NCBI RefSeq assembly: GCF_036370855.1
Contig: NC_088099.1
Coordinates: 28,549,501-28,613,500, forward strand
Origin: Dromaius novaehollandiae
Taxonomy: Eukaryota; Chordata; Aves; Casuariiformes; Dromaiidae
Reading direction: 5' to 3'
Length of the DNA: 64,000 bases
This document shows, piece after piece, positions 48,941 to 61,300 of the stretch (position 1 is the stretch's first letter; each line of letters starts with the position of its first letter). The notes beneath the pieces are model-generated. The model ran no database searches. It was not told the origin of the DNA and saw nothing but the letters and a program-made list of their open reading frames with translations. The position numbers and the translations under genes were made by a program.

Positions 48941-50499
48941 ACACTTTCCCACTCATTCAATAACAAATTAATTTTCCAGGAGAGCAAATGGAAGATTTGT
49001 GCTAAGATAATCAGCTCACAAAAGCAAAAATTACTTTGTGTCAGCTGAGTCAAAATCGAGGTAGGAGTCACCTTGTGCAAGAGGTTGGGCAACTCTCAGC
49101 CTTTGTGCACAGCCAACTTTATATGGCAATACTTCACTTGGACCCTAGTCATTCCTTCAATGAAAATATCTATTTCTAGGCAATTCTACAGGCTGCAAGA
49201 ACAGCAGCACAGCTGGAACAAATAATGACTATGGGAGACAAACCAAGTAAAAAATGTCACTGTCAAAAAACAGATCCATGGAGAAATGCAAACTCAGGAG
49301 ACAGGCCACCAATGAATAAAACGGATATTTTCTTTGATTAAAAAAAAGTGTGCGGAAAAAAAAAACTTCGGGGGAAGATAAAGACAGAAAGGATCACTGG
49401 GGAAATATTGATGCCTAGGCTGTTGAATTGCTGCATGACCCAGATGTACACATTTTCCTCTCACTGCTTAAAAGCTCCCTCCTCTATCATCAGAACAGTC
49501 CATCTCTGAAATGCAAACCCAGGAGCGAGAGAAGGAAACAATTACGATCATGACAGCTTCCACAAAATCTGTCATTAAAACAGATTTAACATCTCTTGAG
49601 ACTGGAAGCCTGCAGTGTGGCCCATTCTTTCCTACTTGCTACTACAGTCTCATCCTTAATTAGGAACACCTCTTCAGCACCCTTTCATCTTTCTTTTCAC
49701 CTTATTGTGTGCTTCCATTCTATTTCTAAAGCTTTCTCTGGAGTTCTTGCACATATACAGGTGCCCAATTAGTCCTGTCTCAGCAAGACTTGAGTAGTTC
49801 CTCTAACAAGGACTAAGACCTAACAGCTGCACATCACCATCCAGAGTGCTATTTTTTAACTCAAGATCAAAGTACATTTTTTTTCCTGACTGAAGAGAAT
49901 ACTTTGTCTGCTACAAACTACGCTATTTACACAACTACCTGTCAAATTCTTTATTTTCAAGTATTGGCATTTTGAAGTACTTACCATGACCTCATAATTT
50001 ATAAGCTCACAATTTTCCCCCCCAAAAAAGTTCTTGGGTTGAACTGTTTTAGATCTGCTTATTCAGATATAATGAACATCTTCCCATCATAAGCTTTAAG
50101 CAGCTTAATACATTTAATGTTAGTGCTGTCTCTTTTAATTTGGCATTGAGAAAACCAAAGGCAAACTAGCATTCACATGCTCCAAAATCAAGCTGGGAGG
50201 GCCAGGAAGGCAAAATGTACTGAAGTCAGGGTATAAAAAAAGTTTTCTTGCTTGGGAGAGTAGCTTGTCTTTTATAAATGCATATGTTTGGGGTGGAAGG
50301 TCAGAGAAGCTTTGAAAATGACTTCTCATCTCAAGTTTCATTCTACAGAGCACCAGGGGGCACAGCGAATTTTCCATAGATGAAACCAGTATTTTTCAAA
50401 CGTAGTATGCATACAATTACTTGGTCACTCTCCAACTTTACTTCAGCACTCCCAAAAGTAAACTTTCTTGTCTGTTGACATCACTATGACCAACAGCAT

Positions 50500-50900
50500 G
50501 CAGTGTCAGAGCCGTAAGGGCACTAACAGTCCTTAATGGCGCTGCCCAGCCCCTCTGGGGCCTCACCCACCCTGCCCAGCCCCACGCCCCATTTCAGACC
50601 AGCCCAGGGCCATCAGTCCTTGCCCCACGACGCTGCAGTGGTGCTAGGCTCCAGCCCCATCATGGCCCTGCCCCTGCCTGGCCATGGGCCCCGCCAACCC
50701 CAACCCTGACCCACGGGCGACTGCCCGGTCTTGGCTCGGCTTCATCCCTGGGGCAGTGCCCAGTGGCCCCAGCTGTACTGCTCCCTCATGGGTGGTGGGA
50801 TAGGCCCCTGGTGGTGAGGTCTGGCCTTGCCACCACGGGGAGCCCTCACCACTGCTGGCCCCCAGGGAGCCACCAGCCATGCAGCAACCTGACAGACATG
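50500..50900. other. Isolated GC-rich island
   Basis: About 400 bases of C- and G-rich sequence with many CCAGCCC/GCCC words, set abruptly in AT-rich flanks. CpG is present but sparse. No splice-bordered reading frame or known repeat end was recognised. Confidence 0.5.
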
Positions 50901-52447
50901 ATATCAAACTGTCATGCAAGATCTTTAATTTCTGTAGCTCTCCCTCTTGGCCTTTAGGAGGCCTCTCTTGGGTTATTCAACAATGCTCTCTCTAAAAGTC
51001 AACACGATAGGGAAGTGCTAGAGAGTCCTGGGGAATCCTTAGTACCATTTTCTTTCAGAGTCCAAGGCTCTGTCTGGGTATGCTTTTCTCTTCATTTTAT
51101 GAGGGAGAGATTCAAGAATAGAAGAGGCTGGGGCAGAGCTGTTTTTGTGTGGGAAAGCTATATAGCTTTATAAGTCGCAATAGGAAAGGACCTGTTGCTT
51201 GTACTTCAGCCTGTGTGCCCACTAATTCCCTTTGGTGCTGCTTTTAATATTCTGCATCAATGAAGCCTCTGTAATAAGCACATTAATTAAAAAAGGAAGA
51301 AAATAGCTGGGCCTTAAAGATGGTTAACTTAGAGTACAAAGCTTGTAAGTAGCTGCAGAGTTAAGATCCCAGTGTTTACGGTTATTTAAACAACCCCTTG
51401 ATCAAACTTTCACAGTTTATAAACATAGTGACCCTTGAAAATGCAATGTAGTCACACTTAGATACATTGTTTGAGGTAAGGAAGTGATCCTCAAACTTCA
51501 TTCTAAAGCAGAGCATTTCCAATTTCTGCATGAGTCAGCGTGGCCTCCCAGGTAGCAAGATGCTGCCTGGGAGGCAAAATACCGAAACCAGATTGAATGG
51601 GGGTGTGCAGCAGTATGCGGTTTTTATGGGCCTTCATCTGAGAGCCTTGCTCTGCTAACAAGTTTCTCATCCAGTTTAGTACAGCTGGCCCAATCACCTT
51701 CAAATCTACATGTATACTTTTTTACAGTTTGGTGGTGCTCCATGTATGAATGCTTGTGGAACTAAGCTGAAATTCTCTTCTGGAAGGATCGGGTTAGACA
51801 CAGTACAGTATGAAGTCGAGAGGAGGAACAAAGCAATTTCCAGGTAAATATGTGCACTTAGCGCTTAGAAACCATTAGCAGTCGTGTACGATTCAAACTA
51901 TATCCAACACTCACACCGTCAGTCTACACTCTGATGTATGATTTTGCTGCTTGTTTTCTTGTAGGAGAAAGTTAGAACTGACAAAAAAAGGTCTGGTTTG
52001 TAACCCCGAAGAGTCAAACTATTCGGACATTTCCTTTTATAAGAACAGTATCTTCCAAACCAGAAATGACTGTTAGTTTATGACACTCAAAAGGCACATC
52101 CATAGATTATTCTGTGGTCATAACTTGCAGGTCATGGTGTCATTGGAGGCTGAAGGAAGAATGATGCATTTTAGGAGCTTATTTTTAGTAGAAGATAGTT
52201 CAAGAACTGGGACAGAAAGCATATCTACCAGAAGCCATCCAATTTACCTTCTTTGCTTTAACTAATTATTAAATAAAAAGTACCTTTTGTGGGAGGCTGG
52301 ATAAAAGAGCAGTCATGTGGCCATGATGGAGGTAAGGGAGATAAGATTTGTAGAGAGATTAATAGAATTAATAGAGTTGCGGGAGGTACAATGCAAGCTC
52401 CCAGTCATGCATACAGGCCCTTAGTTTTTCAGTCTCTCCCCACCCCC

Positions 52448-52801
52448 AGGCTCAGGGGGTGATCTTATCAATGATTATAAATATCTGATGGAAGGGTGTC
52501 AAGAGGACAGGGCCGGACTCTTCCCAGGGGTGCCCAGTGAGAGGACAAGAGTCAATGGGCACGAACTGAAACACAAGAAGGTCTGCCTGAGCATAGGAAA
52601 ACACTTCTTTACTGTGAGAGTGGTTGAACACAGGAATGAGTTGCCCAAAGAAGCTGTGCAATCTCCATCCTTGGAAATATTCAAAACCTGACTGGAGATG
52701 GTCCTGGGCAACCTGCTGTAAGTGACCCTGCTTGAACAGAGGGTTGGACCAGATGATCTCCACAGGTCCCTGCTGACCCCAACTATTCTGTGATTCTATG
52801 A
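52448..52801 (+). mobile_element. CR1 LINE, 3'-end fragment
   Basis: 5'-truncated CR1 copy covering the last 350 bases. It matches the CR1 3' region in order: a GGTGATCTTATCAATG-like start, a segment near TTCTTTACTGTGAGAGTGG, then GGTTGGACCAGATGATCTCC, ending with TTCTGTGATTCTATGA. The tail is bird-like. No coding capacity remains. Confidence 0.92.
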
Positions 52802-54055
52802 AAGGAAATGATAGAGAAGAAAAGAAAGGAGTTACATGCACCAGTCAGGGCATCAGAAGTGATGGGATGCTATGTCTCTTAAGTACTGGAAGTAGCTGAA
52901 CCAAGATCATTGTTAAACCAACTTTAATAATGTGCTGTCATCAGAAAGGAGAAATGACCTCCCCTCCTAATACTAGAGCAGAACTCCCAAAAAGGGCAGA
53001 CTGTGGAAGGATCCTTATAAATGGTCACAAGGCTGCAGCTGCTTCCTCGTTCTCCTTTCTTCATTCAAAGACCAAAGATATTATCATTCATCAAGATCAT
53101 AATGACACAAGGAAACAGTGGGGTGCATTTAGTTTTTTGTAGTATGTGAATCTGAATCTTACAACATTAAGCACATGGTGGCAAAGTGGTTCAAGTGTCT
53201 CATTGCAATTGCGAGCACATGTCTCTGGCAAACCCATCCTACAGGCTGTAGGATGCTCCTTTGCTGTAGCTGATCACACAGGTTGGACAGGTGGCAGCAA
53301 CTGGATGTTAGTGATGTTGTTCTTACCTATGCTTCTGGGGATAGCCTAGTCCCATTGAGCTGTCTAGGTTTGGCATGGACTGTAGCAAGACTACAAAGTA
53401 GGTGGTGCCTTGAATACCTTTGAATTTGAATGGAGAGGTAGCCCTGGGATTGGAGGGCTACCAATCTGTGAGGGTATCTACCTGAGAAAGTACAAGTTCC
53501 CTTTGAAGATGCAGGGATATATTTATTATTCCTTCATCCAGAGGGTCATCTCTAGGCAAAACACACTTTCTGTCTCTGCCTTTGCTTTGGGAGTGAACTG
53601 AAGGATATGATTTAGGGACGGACAGAGACATACTGTATCAGATGTAGGGAAAGCCAGACCTGTATTCCCCAAAAGACTAGAGAACAGCAGGTGGAGGGGA
53701 AAGGGGGCAGATGTGGCTGTATCCAAGCATGACTTGCCATCCGCGTTGGAGGCCTGTCCAACAATGGCAGTGCCCGAGCCAGGGTGACACTGCACTGCAC
53801 CTCAGGGTTCCCCTTGCTGGTCCCTTGTGGACCCAGCCTCTGTGAGCTGATCCCCTGCAACCCATGTCACCCTGCCAGGCACTGCTGCACCCCACCAGCT
53901 CCCTTGGTCCCTTGCACATCTCTAACTGCTTTAACACTTCCAATGTGTCCCCGCACCGTGGACCTCTCCCACTGAATTGATTCACCTTCATCTTTAGCAT
54001 CCAGACTTTTTACTTCCAAGGGGTTTTGGGGGGCTTTATATCTAGATAGAGCCTG
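52802..54055. other. Upstream flank of the ENTPD3 CpG island
   Basis: Mixed composition. No gene, LINE or LTR was recognised. Confidence 0.5.
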
Positions 54056-54059
54056 CCAA

Positions 54060-54570
54060 GGGGCTCCCCCCTTCCCCTAGGGTGAGAGGGGCTCGCGGCC
54101 GCCACCTCCCCGCCCCGAGGGGTCCCCACTGCCGCTACTCAGCCTGAGCCCCCCACTCTCTCCCCAGCCCGGGGCGGAGGGGGAGCCGCGGCTTGCAGGA
54201 CCAGGCTGGGAGGTGGGCTGGAAGCAGCGCAGGGCGGGCAGGCTGCGGGCAGAAAGGTCGGGGGGTGCGGCCAGGCGGAGGGGCGGCTTCCTGCCCGCCT
54301 GCCGCCCAACGGCTGCCGCCCTCAGGGGCGCGGGGTGCGCGCGGAGGGGCGGCTTCTCCCCCGCCTGCCGCCCAGCGGCCGCCGCCCTCAGGGGCGCAGG
54401 GTGCGCGCGCGCCGCGGCGGCCGTTGGGGAGCCGTTTGTGGCTGGCAGCGCCTGTGCGTGGCCGCCGCGTGCGGGGGGGTGGAAGAGCTCCGCGCGTTCT
54501 CTTTTTCGCAAGTCGCAAGCAGTGCGCGAAGCTCTCTCACCCGGGACGGTGAATAAGGGGGGAAGAGTTC
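54060..54570 (+). promoter_or_regulatory. ENTPD3: CpG island, likely ENTPD3 promoter
   Basis: Very GC- and CpG-dense block with GCGCGC words and a 66-bp tandem duplication inside. It lies about 3.5 kb upstream of the first certain ENTPD3 exon on the same strand and has no other evident gene to serve. A possible first-exon donor, GACG/gtgaat, is near 54548. The transcription start and the first exon cannot be fixed. A divergent minus-strand transcript is also possible. Confidence 0.65.
54276..54407. repeat. 66-bp tandem duplication, two copies
   Basis: Unit 54276-54341 is followed at once by 54342-54407. Both begin CGGAGGGGCGGCTTC and share the block GCCGCCCTCAGGGGCGC. Only a handful of substitutions separate them. 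The unit length is a multiple of three. Confidence 0.9.
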
Positions 54571-54622
54571 TGCGATTCAACCGTTAATTTTAGTACCCGT
54601 GTGGGGAACGTGTTTGTTTTAC

Positions 54623-54646
54623 TTTTTTTTTTTTTTTTTTTTTTTT
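54623..54646. repeat. Homopolymer T run, 24 bases
   Basis: Uninterrupted T run just after the CpG island; a second, 14-base T run is at 54750-54763. Confidence 0.9.
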
Positions 54647-55257
54647 ACTCCTCCGAAGGAAGGTCCCCTTCTTTTCGGCCGGCTGCTCTCTAAGTGGAAC
54701 AGCCGTGTGAAACTTGCTCACAGGTTTTTACTGAGGGTTTTAAAAACTCTTTTTTTTTTTTTTGGCAACACTTGAAAAGCAGTCGCCTGCAGACCACTGC
54801 TAAAATAAATGTTAATGTATTTATATCTCTCCGGTTATAGTTTGAAGGAAGATGTTTATGGTGCTTGCCCATCTGCCATACGAACAAACAGGTTAGTACT
54901 TTAAATAAGTGGGTTTGATGTTTGAAGTAACTTGGAAAAAGGAATCTCAGCATATAATATGCACATTGATACAGATGTATATTTAACTTAGCCAAATTCA
55001 AAATGCTGATGGCATGAAGACGTTTTTCTTCGGTTTTCAATTTTCCTTTGCAGGTAGGCATTCGCTTTGCCTGAAGGTGTAGAAAATGATCCTCCAATAA
55101 ATTCCTGTGTGGTCCACTGTATTTAGTTTAATGGGGTGTGAAAACTATATGTATTTATGCTGTTTCTTGCTTCAGGGTGATGCTGTTTTAATAATGCAGC
55201 TGCTTTTTTATTCATTAAAAACTTCTTTTAAAGTGTCTGTTGGCTTTTTGCCAACAG

Positions 55258-55349
55258 ATGCAGCAACTTAGAGTTACTTATAATTCTGCAACTCCTTAAA
55301 TCATGGACTGGATAAACTTCTCTATATCTCTACAGATTTCAGTGAATAG
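55258..55349 (+). CDS. ENTPD3: Candidate ENTPD3 first coding exon (start at 55303)
   Basis: The acceptor GGCTTTTTGCCAACAG precedes 92 nt that end at a strong donor, AATAG/gtaagt. From the ATG at 55303 the frame gives MDWINFSISLQISVN plus two bases. Those two bases join the first base of the 58030 exon to make Arg and then continue straight into MLTKTPSIV. The predicted cytosolic tail before TPSI would be 20 residues, the same length as I recall for human ENTPD3, although the residues differ. If this exon is not used, translation would begin at 58031. Confidence 0.4.
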
Positions 55350-58029
55350 GTAAGTGTTACTTACCCATTTTTCCTGTTACCCATGTTCTCTACTATGTGT
55401 GTGAAACTTAAGTGAGTGTAGCTGAAGGTAAAATACAGCTCTGTGCTTCTGATCCAGTTACGTGAAATCTTAGAGCATCTCACATGATTCAGATAGGCTA
55501 GATGTCAGCTGTGTGATGACTTCAGGAGGGCATGGCATGTAAGGTGTCCTGACACAAAGGCAGTTGCTTAAATCGGGATTTACAGTTTAATCTCTGTTGA
55601 AATTTTCTTGTTTGCCAAGATCGTATGATGAATATCCTCCCTGTCAAAAAGATTTTTGAAAAGTGAAACATCACTGATGAAGCCAAATCCCAGGACCAGG
55701 GAAGCACATAAGAACGTCAATAAAATAAGTTTTCAATTTTTCCCTGATAAAAGGATGTAGCAGAAAATATTTCAGCAGGTGTCTTTAAGTGTTAATAGCG
55801 TAATAATGATTATTGCTTTGCTCTTTAGTAAGGCTTTAGTTTCTCAAAGACTCATTTCTCCTGAGTAAAACTCTGATAATCGCTTGCCTTTTCCTGCACT
55901 GAAAGTCAGTGCTTTGATCCAGGAGAGAATGGTATATATTAGGTAGTATACTGATACTTTTCCAGTTGCTTCTCAATTATAGATAATCCTGTGATCATGG
56001 AAAGTGTGTACAGATTTGCAAGCTAAAGAAAAAGAGGTTTTTTTTTTTCCCCCAAAGACGGGTATTTTATCAAGATGGTTATTCTTAGATGTATAGTTAA
56101 AATCTGCTGTTTCTTTTTGAAAATTAATTGATCTGTATGAATGCTTTTGATTGGTATGCGCTGACATCATCCTCAGATTCTGGTGAGAATCCTTTTTAGA
56201 TGTTAACAGATTTTCTAGTAGAATGAAATTTATTTTTACTATCTTTCATGTATTGTGTACGTTATGCTTGAATGCCTCAGGATAGTAAAGCGATGGACAG
56301 CAGTAAATTAATCATCAACATAGCTGGGCAGCAGCCTGATAATTATCTCACAGATGTCTGATGATTAAGATAATGAAGTTAATACTAAGCAAGGAAAAGA
56401 CAGTGATGGAAGAGTAGATTGGCAGTAAATGAGGAGCGTATATGAATTGGGAAAGGGAGTTGATTAATGTTAAAAATCTCATTCTGGAGGTGAGATGTGT
56501 CAGGCTGAAGTGAGTTTCCAAAAGCCAATCTGAGCTAGACTTCACAATGGAAATTAGCAAACAGGGAAGGAAAGCAGCAGCAGTGGGCAGAGCTCGCTCA
56601 GAGTGAAGGCAGGCCCAGAGCAAAGCAAGTAACTTGCTGCTTTTGAATGTGAACGTAGATATCGGACCAGGGTTACAAAGGCCGAAGTACTCACGGGGTT
56701 TAGAATATGGAAATTGTGTATAGCAGCATTTGTTCTGCCTGTCTTTCTCAGCTCTCCAGCTCAGGTTGGAGCCTAAGGAGGCTGACTGTGTGTTGCAGGT
56801 ACAACGTGGCTGACTCAGTGTGCTACAGCCATAGAGAATAGAGCGCCTTTTGCTTCCTGTGCTTAGAATGGATTGGCATCGGCAATTGCGGGAGCAGGGT
56901 GACCCAGAACAACCACCTGTATACTCTGTCAACAGCACTGAAGAATTAGGAGATGGGAATTAGGTTAGGCTGGCATGATCTCTCCTGGTATTTCTATGTC
57001 AAAATAACTGTTTTCTGCAAATAAGAAAGGCAGCGAAGTTCTCTTTTGTGTGTCTCTGAAACTTCTGAGCTTCCTATCTCCCACCAGCCACTTCTTCCTT
57101 CCTTAACCCCTGTGGAGCATAAGAATTTTCTGACTTGGAGGTACTGAAATGCCTTTTGGGGTAAAGAGCTGTCTGGCCAGGGACATGCAAAAGTAAAGGA
57201 TTAATAGAAATTACAGGAAACCGAAAACATACTTGAATTCTAGAAAACCTTTCCAGAGGAGCATATGGACAGCCTTATCTTCAGTGTGTACATTTCATGT
57301 CACCTTTAGGTTTGTTTAGCGTAACTACACTTTAGGTTTATTTAGATTTAGTACTGTTCATGGCAAGATCTGTGGGTTAAACTGTATACATTATACCTTT
57401 TGAGTAGTGCACAGTGATAATAATCGGCTCTGTATATATATGCGCACATACTAATACACACACAAACCTATTTCATGAACACTTTAGAAGAAAAATACCT
57501 ACTTTATAGTTTTAAAAACATCTTTTGTTCCTTTTTAAAGCAGCCTGTATTCATTATAGACATGGACCTTACATTTCTGGCAGGAACGTCCAGCTGTGTT
57601 AAGCAGCTGCCAGCATTGTGTCTACATGGCTGTGGCTTTGTCCATGTTACATGTGTGCATGGGATGGTTGAGTGTGCACTAGCCCCAGCCTGTCCATCGC
57701 CCTTGTTTCCTGAGGCAATGGGAGACGGTGAGCATGCATCTACATGCAGGCACTGTGGGAACTGAGCAGACTGGCACCTGAAGGTGAAATCTGGCATTCA
57801 TTAGCATGACAATATAGACACACCCCTTCTGGATAAGGACGAGCTAGTGATGGTAAAACACTAGGCAGTTGTTGAAGAGAAAGTAGAATTTTCTTGTAGC
57901 ATTATCTAGTTGATGAAACTTGAGATTTTAGGAGGAATCTCAACTGATTCAGGGCTTAAGGCATTAGCTTTTTGAGATAGAATCACTGAATGCTTCCATA
58001 TGACTTAAATGTTTCCTTTGTTGTTTCAG
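55350..58029 (+). other. ENTPD3: ENTPD3 5' intron
   Basis: No recognised repeat. It contains the longest open frame of the window, on the minus strand (56348-56938, 196 codons), which has no recognisable domain and is listed as a finding. Confidence 0.55.
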
Positions 58030-58150
58030 GATGCTCACCAAAACTCCAAGTATTGTTGCCCAGGTATTCTTTCTTCTTAGCATAGTTCTTGTCATCGCTC
58101 TTGCTGTGATTCAGATAAACCAGCAAAAGAACCTCTCCCCAGGACCTAAG
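58030..58150 (+). CDS. ENTPD3: ENTPD3 N-terminal membrane-anchor exon
   Basis: Exon of 121 nt with acceptor TTGTTTCAG and donor CCTAAG/gtaagt. It encodes 40 residues from the Met at 58031: MLTKTPSIV, then a hydrophobic segment of about 20 residues (IVAQVFFLLSIVLVIALAVI), then INQQKNLSPGPK. This is the N-terminal transmembrane anchor typical of cell-surface NTPDases, which keep the catalytic domain outside the cell. The residues match ENTPD3 better than ENTPD1 or ENTPD2, especially TPSI and the VIQI...Q run. It ends in phase 0, so it joins the next exon directly. Confidence 0.88.
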
Positions 58151-58285
58151 GTAAGTCTTAAAATGCATAAGGAAGGAGAATGATGTTTTGAATTGATATT
58201 TAATAATAATCCTTTCTGAACTATATTTTATGTGGTGATTCAAATGAGTTTACAGCCACAAATTAATGTCCCATCATATCTTTGT

Positions 58286-58378
58286 CATGGGAAAACTGAG
58301 GCTGAGAGAAAAAGAGAATTAGCCAAAATCACAGAGTAAATCAGTGGCAAAACTGGAAAAGCGTTTCTTGCTTCCCTG
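58286..58378 (-). repeat. MIR-like SINE relic
   Basis: The plus strand reads as the reverse complement of MIR. It has GGGAAAACTGAGGCTGAGAG, then a decayed CAAAATCACAGAGTAAATCAG block (MIR: aaggtcacacagctag), then GTGGCAAAACTGG. The order and spacing match MIR. Confidence 0.7.
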
Positions 58379-61300
58379 TCTATGATGGCTATTAGATACT
58401 GTCTTCTACAAGACTGGAAGGCCAAACAAGAAGAAAATGCCACTGTTTTTTTTTCTTTTTGCCAGGGATTGGAAGTAATTTGTAAATAATTGTGAAGCAG
58501 GCAATACCTGGAGTTGAAATTCTATTCCCAAACACAGCTAGGAGGTTTATGCTGAAATTTTGTGAACTGCTCCTGTGGATCATAAAGCATTTGGGCTGTA
58601 AATGTGCACTTTCTGATTTACCACATGTTTGGACTTGCTGCGTGTTAGCAGAAGCAAAGGAGCTTCATGAGGAGGGGCAGAACAAACTGAAAAAGATAAA
58701 CTAAAGTACTTTGGAAAGTAGGTTCAAGCTTTGTTTTGTGCTGCTAGAGTATGTGTGCAGGTTATACAATGAGAGATGCATATAACTGAAGACAAGGCTA
58801 TAGAAATTAGCCTTCTGGAGAAGCTATGCAGTCTGGCATTCTGAGTCCTGTGTTTTGCCCACTGTAGCTACCAGCATATAAATCTTGTCACATACTTCTT
58901 TGAAATCATTTCTACCTTTCCATCCCTGTATGCATTTAACTGGATAGTTCACAAGTTGACAGTCATAGGCTGATGTCTCATCACACCTTGTGGGATTATG
59001 AACATCTTTGGCTTTGTCTAGATTATTTTTTCGTGCATGAGTTGGACAGTGGGCTAAAAACTGTATTCTGATAATCATTCTGTGTGTTTGTGTGATGTGG
59101 CAGGGTGTGTGTGCTGGGACCTTGTATGGGGACACACTGACTCCCTGTTCGCTACCTGTTGTGCCCAAAATCTTTGCTTACAGCAGCCTTACATCCTGCC
59201 AGTTTTGCTGCAAGGCGAGACTGGACTGACATGCAGGCTAAGGCCACTGTCTCAAGGACAGCCTACACACCACTTGTGATGTTGGGCGCTCGTTCAGTTT
59301 CATGTTCAGAGTGACAAAATTGCCTACCTTGCTCTTTGAGCAAATATTGGGCCAACCTTGACCATCTGGAGCAAGTTTAGACAGGGCAGATATGCTTCTT
59401 GAATTATAAGTTTCATGACTGACTGGTTCTGGAGGAGGATTATCCTTTTCTTTGCTAGATGCCTTAGGTTTGGATTTCTTCAGGGCTGTAAGCCTGCCAA
59501 CTCTGTAATTCCCAGCTGATATGCAGGGCTGTGTGTTTGATTCCTGAGAGGCTGAGTGTAGTCCTCAGTGAATGGTTAACATTTGCAAGAAGTAATTCTT
59601 CAGGAGTAGAAGAGGATCTTTGTATGCCAGTTGCAAACCTCCTTAATGCTTAGCTGATGTGATGGAGCTTGGAAGTGGCTGTGTCGTGAAGTTTGTGTTT
59701 GCTTTAAAATAAAATAATAATGGCCATAACATGATGAAAACAGACTTCCTCTTTTTAAGTGGCCTTGTCCTTCTGCTTCTGGCTATTCCCCATGAAACCA
59801 AACTTGTAGGATGACTAGAGTTTGTGTTAGCTGTGGCATAATAGCTCTTTCCGGAACACAGGTTGAGAGCATCCAGATTCATTCTGCTGTGGCACAAGCG
59901 ATACATTTTCTGATGTTTGTATGTGTTCTTGCTAAATTAAATAAGTTGGTGCCTTGGTGGTTGGGCTATCTGAAGATTCAGCCAATAATTTGCGAAGGGA
60001 GGACCTGTCCCTGTGCATGAGGCTGAGGCACTGAAAGAGCTTGTAACTCATTGAAACACTGGAAAGTGAGAAGAGTGATGAAGAGAGCATAAACATCCTT
60101 TAGTGACAAGGCTTGTGAAGAAGTCCAGAACTGTAAATGGGTTGTAAGGGTTTGCAGCTGTATGTCCTCCTATGGCTATGGTATTCAAGCCGAAGATGTG
60201 ATTACTCCTGGGGCTTGTTTCTGCTTCACTGTTGAGATTAATACTCTTCAAGGCGTACTTACAAAGCTGTTCATATGAATATCTCTACGCATTTTGGCTG
60301 CAACTAGATTTGGTTGAGTTGAACAGCATAAATCTTCCTCTGAAAGAGTTTAGAAGTGTTTACGCAAGCAGTTATGCTAGTGGACAGACGGGTACACTCT
60401 TGCAGGGGAAGGACAAATAATTGACAGTGTGGGGTGTAGCTGTTTCTGCAGTCAGCCCAGCTGCAGCCAGGAAATGATGCGTGAATGTACCTTTAGAGAC
60501 ACAGAGTCTGGTTTATCACTGCCTTGCTCTTTATTTAGCTTCTGATAAGCGTGTGCAGTAATCATAATATTCTGTCAAGAAGTGAAGTGGTACACTTACT
60601 TTGTGCTGTAGGCAATATGGTCACTCTGGTGTTGCAGAAACCCTGGGCAACAGTAAAAGCCATCCAGTGACTGATAGAAAAAAAGCAGTGTTTTCCTTCA
60701 GGTCACTTTTTTCATCCTTCTTATTTTTACTGGTCAAGAAAACAGAACTCCGAAACTTTTCTGGGTTAATGTTGCCTCCCTAATCTAGTCCATTGACTAG
60801 ATGATGCAACTTGGTATTAGGAAATCCCCAAGGCTTCATCCCTCTCTAATGGTGATTGACTAGAGATGACGGAGATTCGCAGTGGAAAAATTGAAATAGA
60901 GGGGAAAGGAGGGAGAAAAAGTTATTCTGTTCTTTAATAGCTGCTGGCCCAGGATAAGTGTTTTCCTCTGCTCTCTATCCAACTCAGTGCATTTTAAAGC
61001 AAGAGAGCATTGCTTGTCCTTAAAGGGCAGCCAAAAGTGATCTGATTTGCAGTTTGGACTGAAATGTAACATCACCAGAGCGTTCTAGTTCAGCCAATTT
61101 TTATTAGGTAGCAGCCTAAGACAAGGCATGTAGAATTCTCTCCCCCTCTTGAAATGTTGCATCCTCCATCATTTCTGTTGTTTTTTTTTTTTTATTAAAG
61201 ACTCATCTTAGTTCCCATATCTGGCACATTCCTCATTAATCACCACCTCATGAGGCCGCATGGACCAGTTCACACAGTGATGAGAGATGAAGCTTCTCAG

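Larger units (their letters stand above)
47100..52445. other. Intergenic DNA, no confirmed gene
   Basis: Composition alternates. A GC-rich patch at about 47950-48480 has long open frames on both strands (up to 177 codons), with no recognisable protein and no CpG-island character. The rest is AT-rich apart from the block at 50500-50900. Confidence 0.5.

Noticed and set aside
54077-54587. Long frames on both strands in the ENTPD3 CpG island
   Set aside because: Ala/Pro/Arg-rich translations typical of CpG islands.
59500-59560. Possible tRNA-like B box (GTTTGATTCC)
   Set aside because: No matching A box or tRNA fold around it.
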